From NCBI GenBank assembly GCA_020852815.1, contig JADZAN010000028.1, forward strand, positions 62,001-126,000: a stretch of DNA of 64,000 nucleotides. The letters are read 5' to 3'. This DNA comes from Gemmatimonadaceae bacterium. Lineage in GTDB: Bacteria > Gemmatimonadota > Gemmatimonadetes > Gemmatimonadales > Gemmatimonadaceae. Position numbers and translations under genes: made by a program. Below the pieces are notes generated by a model. The model saw only the letters and a program-made list of their open reading frames with translations. It did not search any database and was not told the DNA's origin. Below are positions 8,940 through 16,672 of the stretch, piece by piece. How positions within the stretch are numbered: position 1 is the stretch's first letter; every line of letters starts with the position of its first letter.

Positions 8940-10883
8940 ATGCGCAACTCCCTGCACGAAGGCCTGCGCGACGCGTACGAGCGCATGTACGAGGATGCGA
9001 GGCGCGACCCGGAATGGTTCTGGGGGCACGCGGCGCGGCAGATCCACTGGGACGTGCCCCCGCCCACGGTGCTGGACGCGACGCGCGCGCCGTTCTATCG
9101 GTGGTTCACGGGCGGGATGCTCAACACGTGCTACAACGCCATCGACCGGCACGTGGAGAACGGGCGCGGCGAGCAGGCGGCGGTCATCTACGACTCGCCG
9201 GTGACGGGGGTCAAGCGCACGATCACCTTCCGTGAGCTGCAAGACGAGGTGGCCCGCTTTGCCGGTGTGCTGACCTCGCTGGGCGTTGCCAAGGGCGACC
9301 GGGTGGTGATCTACATGCCGATGACGCCCGAGGCCTTGATTGCGATGTACGGCTGCGCGCGCATTGGCGCGGTGCACTCGGTGGTGTTTGGCGGCTTTGC
9401 CTCGCACGAGCTGGCGGTGCGTATCGAGGATGCCGCGCCTACGGTCATCGTCTCCGCCTCGTGCGGGCTGGAAGTGAGCCGCGTGGTGGACTACAAGTCG
9501 CTGCTCGATCGCGCGATCGAGTTGTCGTCGCACAAGCCGGCGCACGTGATAGCGCTGCAGCACCCGCAGCGGGAATGCGAACTCCTCCCCGGGCGCGACC
9601 ACGACTGGCACGTGTTGATGGCGAAGGCGCGCCCAGTCGGGTGCACGCCGGTGCAGGCCACCGACCCGCTCTACATCCTCTACACATCGGGAACAACCGG
9701 CAAGCCCAAGGGGATCGTGCGCGACAACGGCGGGCACGCGGTGGCGCTGCTCTGGTCAATGCAGCACGTGTACGACATGGACCCGGGGGAGGTGTTCTGG
9801 GCGGCGAGCGACGTGGGGTGGGTGGTGGGACACTCGTACATCGTCTACGCCCCGCTCCTGTTGGGGTGCACGACGATCATCCACGAGGGGAAGCCGGTAG
9901 GGACGCCCGACGCGGGCGAGTTCTGGCGCGTGATCCAGGAGCACGCGGTGAGCGTTCTCTTCACCGCCCCCACCGCCGTTCGTGCCATCAAGAAGGAAGA
10001 CCCGCTGGGGGAGCACTACAAGCGCTACGACACCTCGTCGATGCGGGCGTTGTTCCTGGCGGGAGAGCGCCTGGACCCCGACACCTACCACTGGGCGCGC
10101 GCCCTGGTGGGGCGCCCCGTGGTGGACCACTGGTGGCAGACGGAGACGGGGTGGCCGGTGGCTGCGAACTGTTTGGGGGTGGAGCAGCTCCCGGTCAAGC
10201 CGGGGTCGCCCACCAAGCCGGTGCCCGGCTACGTCGTCGAGGTGGTCGACGAGGCTGGGAACGTCCTCCCCGCGGAGAAGGAAGGCGCGGTCACCATCCG
10301 CCTCCCGCTCCCCCCGGGGACGCTCCTCTCGCTGTGGGGGGACGACGAGCGATATCGCGCCACGTACCTGGACAAGTTTCCGGGGCGTTATCTCACCGGC
10401 GACGGCGGCTACATCGACGAGGATGGCTACCTGTTCATCATGGGGCGCATCGACGACGTGATCATCGTCGCCGGCCACAACCTCTCCACGGGGAGCATGG
10501 AGCAAGCGCTCGCCGCCCACCCTGACGTGGCCGAGTGCGCGGTGTTCGGCGTGAAGGACGCGCTCAAGACGCAGCTCCCGCTGGGGCTCGTGGTGCTCAA
10601 GGCGGGGGTCACGCGCAGCCACGACGCCATCTGCGACGAGTTGGTGCAGGGGGTGCGCAGCGCGGTGGGGCCGGTGGCCAACTTCAGGAAGGTGGCGGTG
10701 GTGGCGCGCCTTCCCAAGACGCGCTCGGGCAAGGTGCTACGCGGCACGATGCGCAAGATTGCCGACGGCGACGCGTATGCCGTCCCGCCGACGATCGACG
10801 ACCCGGCCACGCTGGACGAGATCCGTGCAACGCTGCAATCGTTAGGGTACGCTCGCGACAGCGGGACGCCGATTGGCGGGTAA
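8940..10883 (+). CDS. prpE: Propionyl-CoA synthetase (AMP-forming acyl-CoA ligase)
   Basis: A 647-residue adenylate-forming enzyme that activates a short-chain acid, most likely propionate, to its CoA thioester via an acyl-AMP. The P-loop motif TSGTTGKPKG is at residues 249-258. Next come ASDVGWVVGHSYIVYAPLL and VDHWWQTETGWP. The YLTGDGGYIDEDGYLFIMGRIDDVI hinge region follows, and the C-terminal PKTRSGKVLRG carries the catalytic Lys. Overall similarity favours PrpE/ACSS3-like enzymes over acetyl-CoA synthetase, though acetate use cannot be excluded. The length is normal for the family. It is followed after 36 bases by a HAD phosphatase gene in the same direction, and the two probably share a transcript ending at the terminator near 11.65 kb. 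Confidence 0.9.
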   Translation: MRNSLHEGLRDAYERMYEDARRDPEWFWGHAARQIHWDVPPPTVLDATRAPFYRWFTGGMLNTCYNAIDRHVENGRGEQAAVIYDSPVTGVKRTITFRELQDEVARFAGVLTSLGVAKGDRVVIYMPMTPEALIAMYGCARIGAVHSVVFGGFASHELAVRIEDAAPTVIVSASCGLEVSRVVDYKSLLDRAIELSSHKPAHVIALQHPQRECELLPGRDHDWHVLMAKARPVGCTPVQATDPLYILYTSGTTGKPKGIVRDNGGHAVALLWSMQHVYDMDPGEVFWAASDVGWVVGHSYIVYAPLLLGCTTIIHEGKPVGTPDAGEFWRVIQEHAVSVLFTAPTAVRAIKKEDPLGEHYKRYDTSSMRALFLAGERLDPDTYHWARALVGRPVVDHWWQTETGWPVAANCLGVEQLPVKPGSPTKPVPGYVVEVVDEAGNVLPAEKEGAVTIRLPLPPGTLLSLWGDDERYRATYLDKFPGRYLTGDGGYIDEDGYLFIMGRIDDVIIVAGHNLSTGSMEQALAAHPDVAECAVFGVKDALKTQLPLGLVVLKAGVTRSHDAICDELVQGVRSAVGPVANFRKVAVVARLPKTRSGKVLRGTMRKIADGDAYAVPPTIDDPATLDEIRATLQSLGYARDSGTPIGG

Positions 10884-10919
10884 CGCTCCCGCCCCCTTCC
10901 CTTCTCCCTCACGCTTCGC

Positions 10920-11597
10920 ATGTCGCTCCTCAAGTGCCAAGGCTTCCTCTTCGACATGGACGGGGTCCTCGTCGACTCGCACGCGGTGGTCGAGCGCACC
11001 TGGCGGCGCTGGGCGGCGCGTCACGGGATGGACAGCGACGCGATCGTCCCGATTGCGCATGGCCGGCGAGCGAGCGACACGCTGCGCGACATTGCCCCAC
11101 ACCTCGACATTGCCGCCGAGACGGCGTGGATCGACGACGTGGAGCGCAACGACACGGATGGCGTGGTGGCGATGCCGGGGGCGAGCGCGCTCCTGACGCA
11201 CCTGCCGGGGCTGTCCTGGGCGATCGTGACATCCTGCTCGGACGCATTGGCGCGCGCGCGACTCACGGCCGCCGGGCTCCCGATCCCGCGCGTCCTCATC
11301 GCCGCCGAGCGCATCACGAACGGAAAGCCTGCACCTGACGGCTATCTCGCGGGGGCACGCGCGCTGGGGGTGGCAGCGTCCGACTGCGTGGTCTTCGAGG
11401 ACTCGCCGCCGGGGATCGCAGCGGGGATTGCCGCGGGGGCACGCGTGGTGGGGGTGGCGACGACCTTCCCCGCCGAGCAGCTGACGGCGGCCACGCGCAT
11501 CGTGCGCGACCTCTCCGAGGTGCGCATCGGGCGCGATCACGGCGCGCAGCCGGTGCTGGGCGGGGGCGACGTCTTTCACGTCCTGCTGGGGGGGTAG
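10920..11597 (+). CDS. HAD-superfamily phosphatase (beta-PGM / sugar phosphatase type)
   Basis: A 225-residue HAD subfamily IA hydrolase, predicted to act on a small phosphorylated metabolite in the cytoplasm. Motif I is FLFDMDGVLVDS with the nucleophilic and general acid Asp residues. Motif II Ser/Thr lies in AIVTSCSD, motif III Lys in NGKPAPD, and motif IV is VVFEDSPPGI. The cap is helical and placed between motifs I and II. Closest in feel are glycerol-phosphate and 2-deoxyglucose-6-phosphate phosphatases; the exact substrate is unknown. It follows prpE by 36 bases and ends just before a strong terminator. Confidence 0.88.
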   Translation: MSLLKCQGFLFDMDGVLVDSHAVVERTWRRWAARHGMDSDAIVPIAHGRRASDTLRDIAPHLDIAAETAWIDDVERNDTDGVVAMPGASALLTHLPGLSWAIVTSCSDALARARLTAAGLPIPRVLIAAERITNGKPAPDGYLAGARALGVAASDCVVFEDSPPGIAAGIAAGARVVGVATTFPAEQLTAATRIVRDLSEVRIGRDHGAQPVLGGGDVFHVLLGG

Positions 11598-11624
11598 CGA
11601 CGGTTGGATGGGCGGTTGATGAAG

Positions 11625-11661
11625 GCGGGGCGGTCCGTGGAACGGGTCGCCCCGCTTTTTT
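11625..11661 (+). terminator. Rho-independent terminator after the prpE-HAD pair
   Basis: The 8-bp arms GCGGGGCG (11625-11632) and CGCCCCGC (11648-11655) flank a 15-base loop and are followed by six T residues. It starts 28 bases after the HAD phosphatase stop codon. Confidence 0.85.
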
Positions 11662-11762
11662 CGCGCTCCGCGGCGCCGTGAATCCGCGCCGCGCCGCGCA
11701 CGTACGGCCACGAACCCGGCGACGCCTGTCGTTGCCGGCTTCACCCGCAAGCGGAGTACACG

Positions 11763-12887
11763 ATGGGGAGGAATCCGGGACGGTTGGGCAGGGTGGTCCG
11801 GTTCGTGGGCAAGACTGTCATGCTGCTGCTGGTCGTTGGTGTGGCGTGGGGGGCGGTGTCGTATGTGAGATCGGGCAACGACTGTCCGCAGCCCGGCGGC
11901 GCACGAGCGGCGGTCGCGATGCAGGCGTATGTGCACTGCGAGTACGGCCCGCCCAGCGTGTTGCGGCTGGAGACGCTCGCCAAGCCAGCGCCCAACGACT
12001 CGCAGGTGCTGGTGCGCGTGCACGCGGTCTCGCTCAACCCCGCCGACTGGCACACCATGCGGGGGACGCCGATGATCGCGCGTCCGTCGATGGGGTGGCG
12101 CGTCCCGTCCGATATCGTCGCCGGGACCGACTTTGCGGGGGTGGTGGAGTCGGTGGGGCGTGCGGTGACGCGCGTCCAGCCGGGCGACACGGTGTTTGGC
12201 GCCGGCAACGGATCCTTCGCCGAGTTTGTCGTGGCGCGCGAGTCGCGCGTGATGAAGAAGCCAAGGCGCATCACCATGGAGCAGGCGGCGGCGATCCCCG
12301 TGGCGGCGATCACCGCGCTGCAGGGGGTACGCGACCAGGGGCGGGTGCGCGCCGGGCAGCGCGTGTTGGTGAACGGCGCTTCGGGTGGCGTGGGGACGTT
12401 CGCGGTGCAGGTCGCCAAGTCGTTAGGCGCAGTCGTCACCGGGGTGTCCAGCGGTCGCAACGTGGCGCTCGTGCAGTCGCTGGGCGCCGACCGGGTGATC
12501 GACTACACCAAGGCAGACTTCACCACGCAGCCCGAGCGCTACGACGCCATCATCGACATGGTGGGGAACCACCCGTTGGGCGCGCTGCGCCAGGTGCTGA
12601 CGCCGACCGGGACCTATGTCATGATCGGCGGCCCATCGGGGCGCTGGCTCGACCCCATGCCGCGCGCCGCGGCGACTGTGATCCGCTCATGGTTCGGCCG
12701 CCAGCCCATGCGTTTCTTCATCGCCTCGTTCAACGAGCCAGACCTGCGCACGCTGCAAGCGCTCGTCGACTCGGGGGGCGTGACGCCGGTGGTGGATCGG
12801 ACGTACACGTTCGACCAACTCCCCGCAGCGATGGCGTACCTGGAGACGGGGAGGGCGCGGGGGAAGGTGGTGGTCAGCGTTCCCTGA
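11763..12887 (+). CDS. Membrane-anchored MDR-family NAD(P)-dependent oxidoreductase
   Basis: A 374-residue medium-chain dehydrogenase/reductase resembling zinc-free quinone oxidoreductases. An N-terminal hydrophobic helix (TVMLLLVVGVAWG, residues about 20-32) precedes the catalytic part, which is unusual for the family and suggests anchoring to the inner membrane. The GroES-like part includes HAVSLNPADWHTMRG and DFAGVVESVG. The nucleotide-binding part has NGASGGVGTFAVQVAKSLGA. Zinc ligands of classical alcohol dehydrogenases are not seen. Orthologues in soil bacteria are often annotated as NAD(P)-dependent alcohol dehydrogenases of unknown substrate. The start has GCGGAG upstream. It is monocistronic. 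Confidence 0.85.
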   Translation: MGRNPGRLGRVVRFVGKTVMLLLVVGVAWGAVSYVRSGNDCPQPGGARAAVAMQAYVHCEYGPPSVLRLETLAKPAPNDSQVLVRVHAVSLNPADWHTMRGTPMIARPSMGWRVPSDIVAGTDFAGVVESVGRAVTRVQPGDTVFGAGNGSFAEFVVARESRVMKKPRRITMEQAAAIPVAAITALQGVRDQGRVRAGQRVLVNGASGGVGTFAVQVAKSLGAVVTGVSSGRNVALVQSLGADRVIDYTKADFTTQPERYDAIIDMVGNHPLGALRQVLTPTGTYVMIGGPSGRWLDPMPRAAATVIRSWFGRQPMRFFIASFNEPDLRTLQALVDSGGVTPVVDRTYTFDQLPAAMAYLETGRARGKVVVSVP

Positions 12888-13219
12888 ACGCCAGGTGCCA
12901 TCTGGCAGATTGCCGCGGGCTCGCTGACGCGCCGGTGCTGGTGCGGCGGCGACAACTAGTCAGACGACATCTCGCAGGGTGCTCAAGAGGGGTGATTCGT
13001 CTGCACTCGCAGCTGCGACGAGCGAAGCCGAACGTGGCGCACCTCTCCCATCGGGGAATCCCCATGCGCGGCGTCGAGTCCCAGTTGTCCGTCCCGTTCA
13101 GCTTCGTCGATCTGCAACAGCGGGACCTGATGGACCACTCCCTGCGGGAGACGCACGCGCCGGCAAGGCGTGGACTGTATCCGAGCCCTCAGCACGGCGG
13201 CCTGCGGAACCACTCCGGA
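12888..13219. other. 332-bp intergenic region, nothing identified
   Basis: The stretch between the MDR gene and the convergent small lipoprotein gene holds only short frames with Arg/Gln/His-rich translations. I see no clear terminator hairpin with a T tract, no RNA gene and no repeat. Confidence 0.5.
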
Positions 13220-13606
13220 TCAGCTGCTCGGCTGCAAGAGTGCGGTCACGTTGGTAGTGATGGTCTGGCTACAAGTTCCCCCTGTGCTCCCGACCTCGAC
13301 ACGCTCGCTCCATGTAGTGTACCCTGTAGCAGTCACGGTCACTTGATACGGGCCAGGCCTGTCTGCCGCGAGATCGAGTGGGGTAGGTGGGGGATCGGTG
13401 AGCTTCCCCGTCCGCGAACGCGAGGGTGCGGTGAGCTGCGCCACCGTGACCGTTGCGAGGGAGTTGATGTCGGCGTTCGTCCGGGCGTCGCGAATGCTCA
13501 GCCTCAGGCCGTCAACGCCCGTCCCAGCACAGTCGTCGGTTGCACTCCCACACCCCCACAACATGGCGAGAGGCAACAGTATGGCAGTGCGAGTCAATGT
13601 GAACAT
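13220..13606 (-). CDS. Small lipoprotein with a carboxypeptidase-regulatory-like beta domain
   Basis: A 128-residue protein with a lipoprotein signal peptide: a short basic start, a hydrophobic core and the lipobox L-W-G-C. The mature region ends with a beta-sandwich pattern, PGPYQVTVTATGYTTWSERVEV, like CarboxypepD_reg or PEGA repeats. Two further Cys residues could pair. It is expected to be anchored in the outer or inner membrane, facing the periplasm or outside. The start at 13604-13606 is preceded by GGAG at seven bases; an earlier in-frame ATG has no such site. Function unknown. Confidence 0.72.
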   Translation of the reverse strand: MFTLTRTAILLPLAMLWGCGSATDDCAGTGVDGLRLSIRDARTNADINSLATVTVAQLTAPSRSRTGKLTDPPPTPLDLAADRPGPYQVTVTATGYTTWSERVEVGSTGGTCSQTITTNVTALLQPSS

Positions 13607-13903
13607 CTCACGCTCCAAACTCGAAGTCAGAACACGGAAACGTTACTGTCTTTCATTCGCCAGGCAATCGGGCGCAATCCTACACAGCCCCAGCAATAGC
13701 TTCGTCGCACCGTATCCCACGCATCAGCGGCGAGGCACTCTTGCGATCTCGTCGAAAGATGTTGGCAAGATCGACGCTCGCGGTTTTCATCGGCCTTCGG
13801 ATCCAGCGCGCGCCTCCTCGCCATCTCGGCATGCCCATGCAGTCGACGGATGAGCGCAATCGACTGGAAGTGACTCTCAATCTCATCAGGTCCCAGCAGC
13901 CGG
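13607..13903. other. 297-bp intergenic region, nothing identified
   Basis: The region between two minus-strand genes is lower in GC than its surroundings. Overlapping short frames on the minus strand (for example 13627-13824) give peptides without a recognisable domain. It could be a decayed gene, but I cannot name one. Confidence 0.4.
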
Positions 13904-14416
13904 CTACCGCTTCTTCCCCAGGATCGTCCCTCGGCAATTGTCGGCCCCGCAATGACACGGAAAGCGCTTCTTGGCCGCGCTCGTGTGGCGCTCCTCGAGG
14001 ATGTAGGCGTAGTCGTACGCCAGCTCCTCCCCCGTCACGATGTCGCGGATGGTCTCGATCCAGATGCGCCCGTCGTCGATCACGGCGTCGCAGTTGGGAT
14101 CGCAGGAGTGGTTGATCCAGCGCGCCTCGTTCCCGTTCACGGCGGCGTCGACCACCACGTCGTCGTCGATGGCAAAGAGGAAGGTGTGGTGCCGCTCCCC
14201 CGCCACGTCGGGGTAGCGCGACTCGGCTTGGGCGGGGGTGAGGCGCTCGCCGGCGTACTCGATGAGGCGGACCCCCGGGGGGATGTAGCGCGTGGCGAAG
14301 GCCCCCATGCCCTGGATGGGCGAGTGACGGACCTCGAAGGGGAGCGCGGACGACTCGCCCCCGTGGTCTGGCGTGGGCGCTTTGCCGCCGGCCGTGAAGT
14401 GTGGATGGCTGGCCAT
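13904..14416 (-). CDS. SET-domain protein lysine methyltransferase
   Basis: A 170-residue protein that is almost entirely a SET domain, the S-adenosylmethionine-dependent lysine methyltransferase fold best known from eukaryotic histone methylation. It has GMGAFATRYIPPGVRLIEYAGE at the start of the domain, then the RWINHSCDPNC motif that forms the cofactor pocket, then GEELAYDY with the catalytic Tyr. It ends with a post-SET cysteine cluster, CHCGADNCRG, which together with the pocket Cys can bind zinc. All signature residues look intact, so it should be active. The target in a bacterium is unknown. The start chosen is the ATG near 14416; an upstream ATG adds 13 residues without a better ribosome binding site. 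Confidence 0.88.
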   Translation of the reverse strand: MASHPHFTAGGKAPTPDHGGESSALPFEVRHSPIQGMGAFATRYIPPGVRLIEYAGERLTPAQAESRYPDVAGERHHTFLFAIDDDVVVDAAVNGNEARWINHSCDPNCDAVIDDGRIWIETIRDIVTGEELAYDYAYILEERHTSAAKKRFPCHCGADNCRGTILGKKR

Positions 14417-14550
14417 GGCCGGAAGATAGGGGCGACTCGCGCCGGGGGGCGCCAAACGCTTACGATTAGGGACCCCGCGACGGTCGGTGCCGCATGGCGC
14501 GCATGGCGAGTCGGGGGACCGCGTTTCCCCACACCAATCAGGAGCCGGGG

Positions 14551-14727
14551 ATGAACGACAAGCAGTTGCAGGCGTTGGTGAAGAAGAACGCCGCCAAGGC
14601 GGCCAAGGTGAGCCAGAAGCGCTCCGCCTACACCGACCCCACGCTCGCGGCGACGCGCCGTCCCGACCAGGGCGACGACTCCGACGCGCAGAAGATCTTC
14701 AAGGAGATGAAGAAGCGCGAGTTCTAG
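14551..14727 (+). CDS. Small Lys-rich hypothetical protein
   Basis: A 58-residue protein starting at ATG 14551 with CAGGAG upstream. It is highly charged (about one Lys in five residues) and predicted to be soluble and partly helical or disordered, ending KEMKKREF. It ends nine bases before the Sco-PCuAC gene, so it may be the first gene of that operon. No family is recognised. An earlier in-frame ATG at 14494 would add 19 residues, but the ribosome binding site supports the shorter form. Confidence 0.65.
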   Translation: MNDKQLQALVKKNAAKAAKVSQKRSAYTDPTLAATRRPDQGDDSDAQKIFKEMKKREF

Positions 14728-14736
14728 CGCTGCCCC

Positions 14737-15867
14737 ATGTTCCCTTCCCATCGATGGCTCGCCGGGCTCGCACTCGGCGGCGTGCTGGTGCTTTCCGCGT
14801 GTAGTCCGCGCGGTTCTGGTGAGAATGCCGGCGGCGCCGAGGTGGGCGCCAGCGACTTCCGCGGCGTCATCACGTCGCCCCCGCGCGAGAAGCCGGACTT
14901 CACGCTGACCGACTTCAACGGGAAGCCGTTCAACTTCCGGCAGGACACGCACGGCAAGGTGGCCCTCCTCTTCTTCGGCTACACGCACTGCCCGGACGTG
15001 TGCCCGTTGCACGTGGCGAACGTGGCCGCGGTGCTCAAGAAGCTCCCGTTCGAGGCACGCGAGGCGATTCGCTTCGTCTTCGTGACTACCGATCCGGAGC
15101 GGGACACGCCGGAGCGGCTCAAGGAGTGGCTGGGGAACTTCGACTCGACGTTCATCGGATTGCGCGGATCGGTGGAGGAGGTGAACCGCATCCTCTACAC
15201 GATGCGCATGCCGCCCATCGACCTGTCGCAGAAGCCGACGGCGGGCGAGGCGCAGTACCTCGTGGGACACGCGGCGCAGGTGGTCGCCTTCGGGCTGGAC
15301 GGCTACTCGCGGTTGGAGTACCCGTTCGGTATCCGTCAGGAGGATTGGGCGCACGACCTTCCCAAGCTGGCGCGCGGCGAGCTTCCCACGGGCGAGGCGC
15401 CCTCGGGGCCCGGCGCCGTCGAGCTCAAGCCGATGACCGAGGCCGATGCGCCGGCGGTGGCGATTCGCGTGGCGGCGGCGCTGATGCCGCAGCCCGCAAC
15501 GACGACCGAGGGGGCGGTTTACGCAGTGCTGCGCAACGGCGCCGCCGAGGACACGCTGTACGAAGTGGTGAGCGATGCGGCGGCGCGCGCCGAGGTGCAC
15601 GAGACCATGGCGGGTGAGCACGGCAAGATGGGGCACATGATGCGCGTCCCCGAGGTGGTGGTGCGCCCGGGCGAGACGCTGCAGTTCGTCCCCGGACAGC
15701 GGCACGTGATGCTGTTCGACTTCAAGCAGCGTCCGGCCATTGGCGACGCCGTCTCGGTGCGTCTGCGATTCCGCCGGGCGGGGGACGTGGTGGTGGCGGC
15801 CAACGTGGTCGCGTACGCGGACGTGGAGCGAATGCTCGCCGCGGCCGCATCGACGCTCAGGCAGTAG
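14737..15867 (+). CDS. Sco1/SenC-PCuAC fusion lipoprotein, copper delivery to cytochrome oxidase
   Basis: A 376-residue lipoprotein (lipobox L-S-A-C, Cys22) that joins two copper chaperones. Residues about 50-215 are a Sco1/SenC thioredoxin-fold domain. It has CPDVC at 85-89, where two Cys bind Cu(I), the later His in YLVGHAAQ, and the TTDPERDTPERLK segment of the family. Residues about 225-370 are a PCuAC (DUF461) domain with VHETM, GHMMRV and a late RHVMLF, the His/Met set that binds Cu(I). The two are usually separate proteins that act in sequence to build the CuA site of cytochrome c oxidase, so one polypeptide would link transfer steps. CtaG follows after 16 bases, which supports this role. 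Confidence 0.9.
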   Translation: MFPSHRWLAGLALGGVLVLSACSPRGSGENAGGAEVGASDFRGVITSPPREKPDFTLTDFNGKPFNFRQDTHGKVALLFFGYTHCPDVCPLHVANVAAVLKKLPFEAREAIRFVFVTTDPERDTPERLKEWLGNFDSTFIGLRGSVEEVNRILYTMRMPPIDLSQKPTAGEAQYLVGHAAQVVAFGLDGYSRLEYPFGIRQEDWAHDLPKLARGELPTGEAPSGPGAVELKPMTEADAPAVAIRVAAALMPQPATTTEGAVYAVLRNGAAEDTLYEVVSDAAARAEVHETMAGEHGKMGHMMRVPEVVVRPGETLQFVPGQRHVMLFDFKQRPAIGDAVSVRLRFRRAGDVVVAANVVAYADVERMLAAAASTLRQ

Positions 15868-15883
15868 CGGGGGGGGGGCGTCG

Positions 15884-16672
15884 ATGCAGTTCTGGTGCTC
15901 GGCAACGCCCACGGCGTGGACGTGGGAGTGGACGGCGTACGTCGGCGTGTGGGGGTTCATCGTCCTCCTCGTCGCGTCGGTAGTCGCGTGGAACCGGTGG
16001 GCGGCGCGGCGCGCGGGCGAGGCGGTGGCGCCACTGCACCCGCTTTTCCTGCTTGGGGTGCTCCTGCTGTGGCTGGCGCTCGACTGGCCCATTGGCCCGT
16101 TAGGCGCGTCGCACCTGGCGAGCGCCCACATGCTGCAGTTCCTCCTCATCGGGCTGGTGTCGCCGCCGCTGTTGCTGCGCGGCGTGTCGCCGGCGGCGCA
16201 GCGATCGCTCGCGGGGAATGCATTCGTGGAGAAGGTGACCTCGCCCATTGTCGCGCTCGTCCTGTTCAACGTGACCGTCCTGGCGACGCACCTTCCGTTC
16301 GTGGCCGACGCGCTGATGCCGTCGCAGCTCGGCTCGATGGCGATCGATTTGGCGTGGCTGGCGACCGGTCTCTGCTTCTGGTGGCCCATCGTGCTCCCGC
16401 TCCCGGTGCGCGAGAAGTTCCCGCCGCCGGTGCGGATGCTGTACTTGATTGGGGGGTTGATGTTCTCGCCCATCATGTTCGGGCTGGCCGGCTTCCTGGC
16501 GTACAGCGAGACGCCGATGTACGCGTGGTATGAGCTGGCTCCGCCGTTGGCCGGGATCACGTCGCGCGACGATCACCAGGCCGCGGGGGCGCTGATGAGC
16601 ATTGGGGGGGCGGTGGTCGCCTTCGTCGGCATCTCGGTGATCTTCTTCAACTGGTCGAAGACAGAGGGATGA
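15884..16672 (+). CDS. ctaG: CtaG-family cytochrome c oxidase assembly membrane protein
   Basis: A 262-residue polytopic inner-membrane protein with about seven hydrophobic helices, matching the caa3-type oxidase assembly factor CtaG (Caa3_CtaG). Conserved features include HxxQ-like SAHMLQFLLIGLVSPPLLLRG in an early helix, the THLPFVADALM loop and a His-containing C-terminal part (DDHQAAG). It is thought to help insert copper into oxidase subunits. It follows the Sco-PCuAC gene by 16 bases. Its end overlaps the next gene by four bases (ATGA), so the three form an operon. The start ATG at 15884 comes after a G-rich run, which may serve as ribosome binding site. Confidence 0.88.
   Translation: MQFWCSATPTAWTWEWTAYVGVWGFIVLLVASVVAWNRWAARRAGEAVAPLHPLFLLGVLLLWLALDWPIGPLGASHLASAHMLQFLLIGLVSPPLLLRGVSPAAQRSLAGNAFVEKVTSPIVALVLFNVTVLATHLPFVADALMPSQLGSMAIDLAWLATGLCFWWPIVLPLPVREKFPPPVRMLYLIGGLMFSPIMFGLAGFLAYSETPMYAWYELAPPLAGITSRDDHQAAGALMSIGGAVVAFVGISVIFFNWSKTEG

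Noticed and set aside
12983-13213. 76-codon minus-strand frame in the gap after the MDR gene
   Set aside because: No ribosome binding site, domain or codon pattern like the neighbouring genes.
14137-16560. 807-codon minus-strand open frame
   Set aside because: It runs opposite to SET, Sco-PCuAC and CtaG genes, all of which have clear motifs. The His/Arg-rich translation is typical of an antisense shadow.
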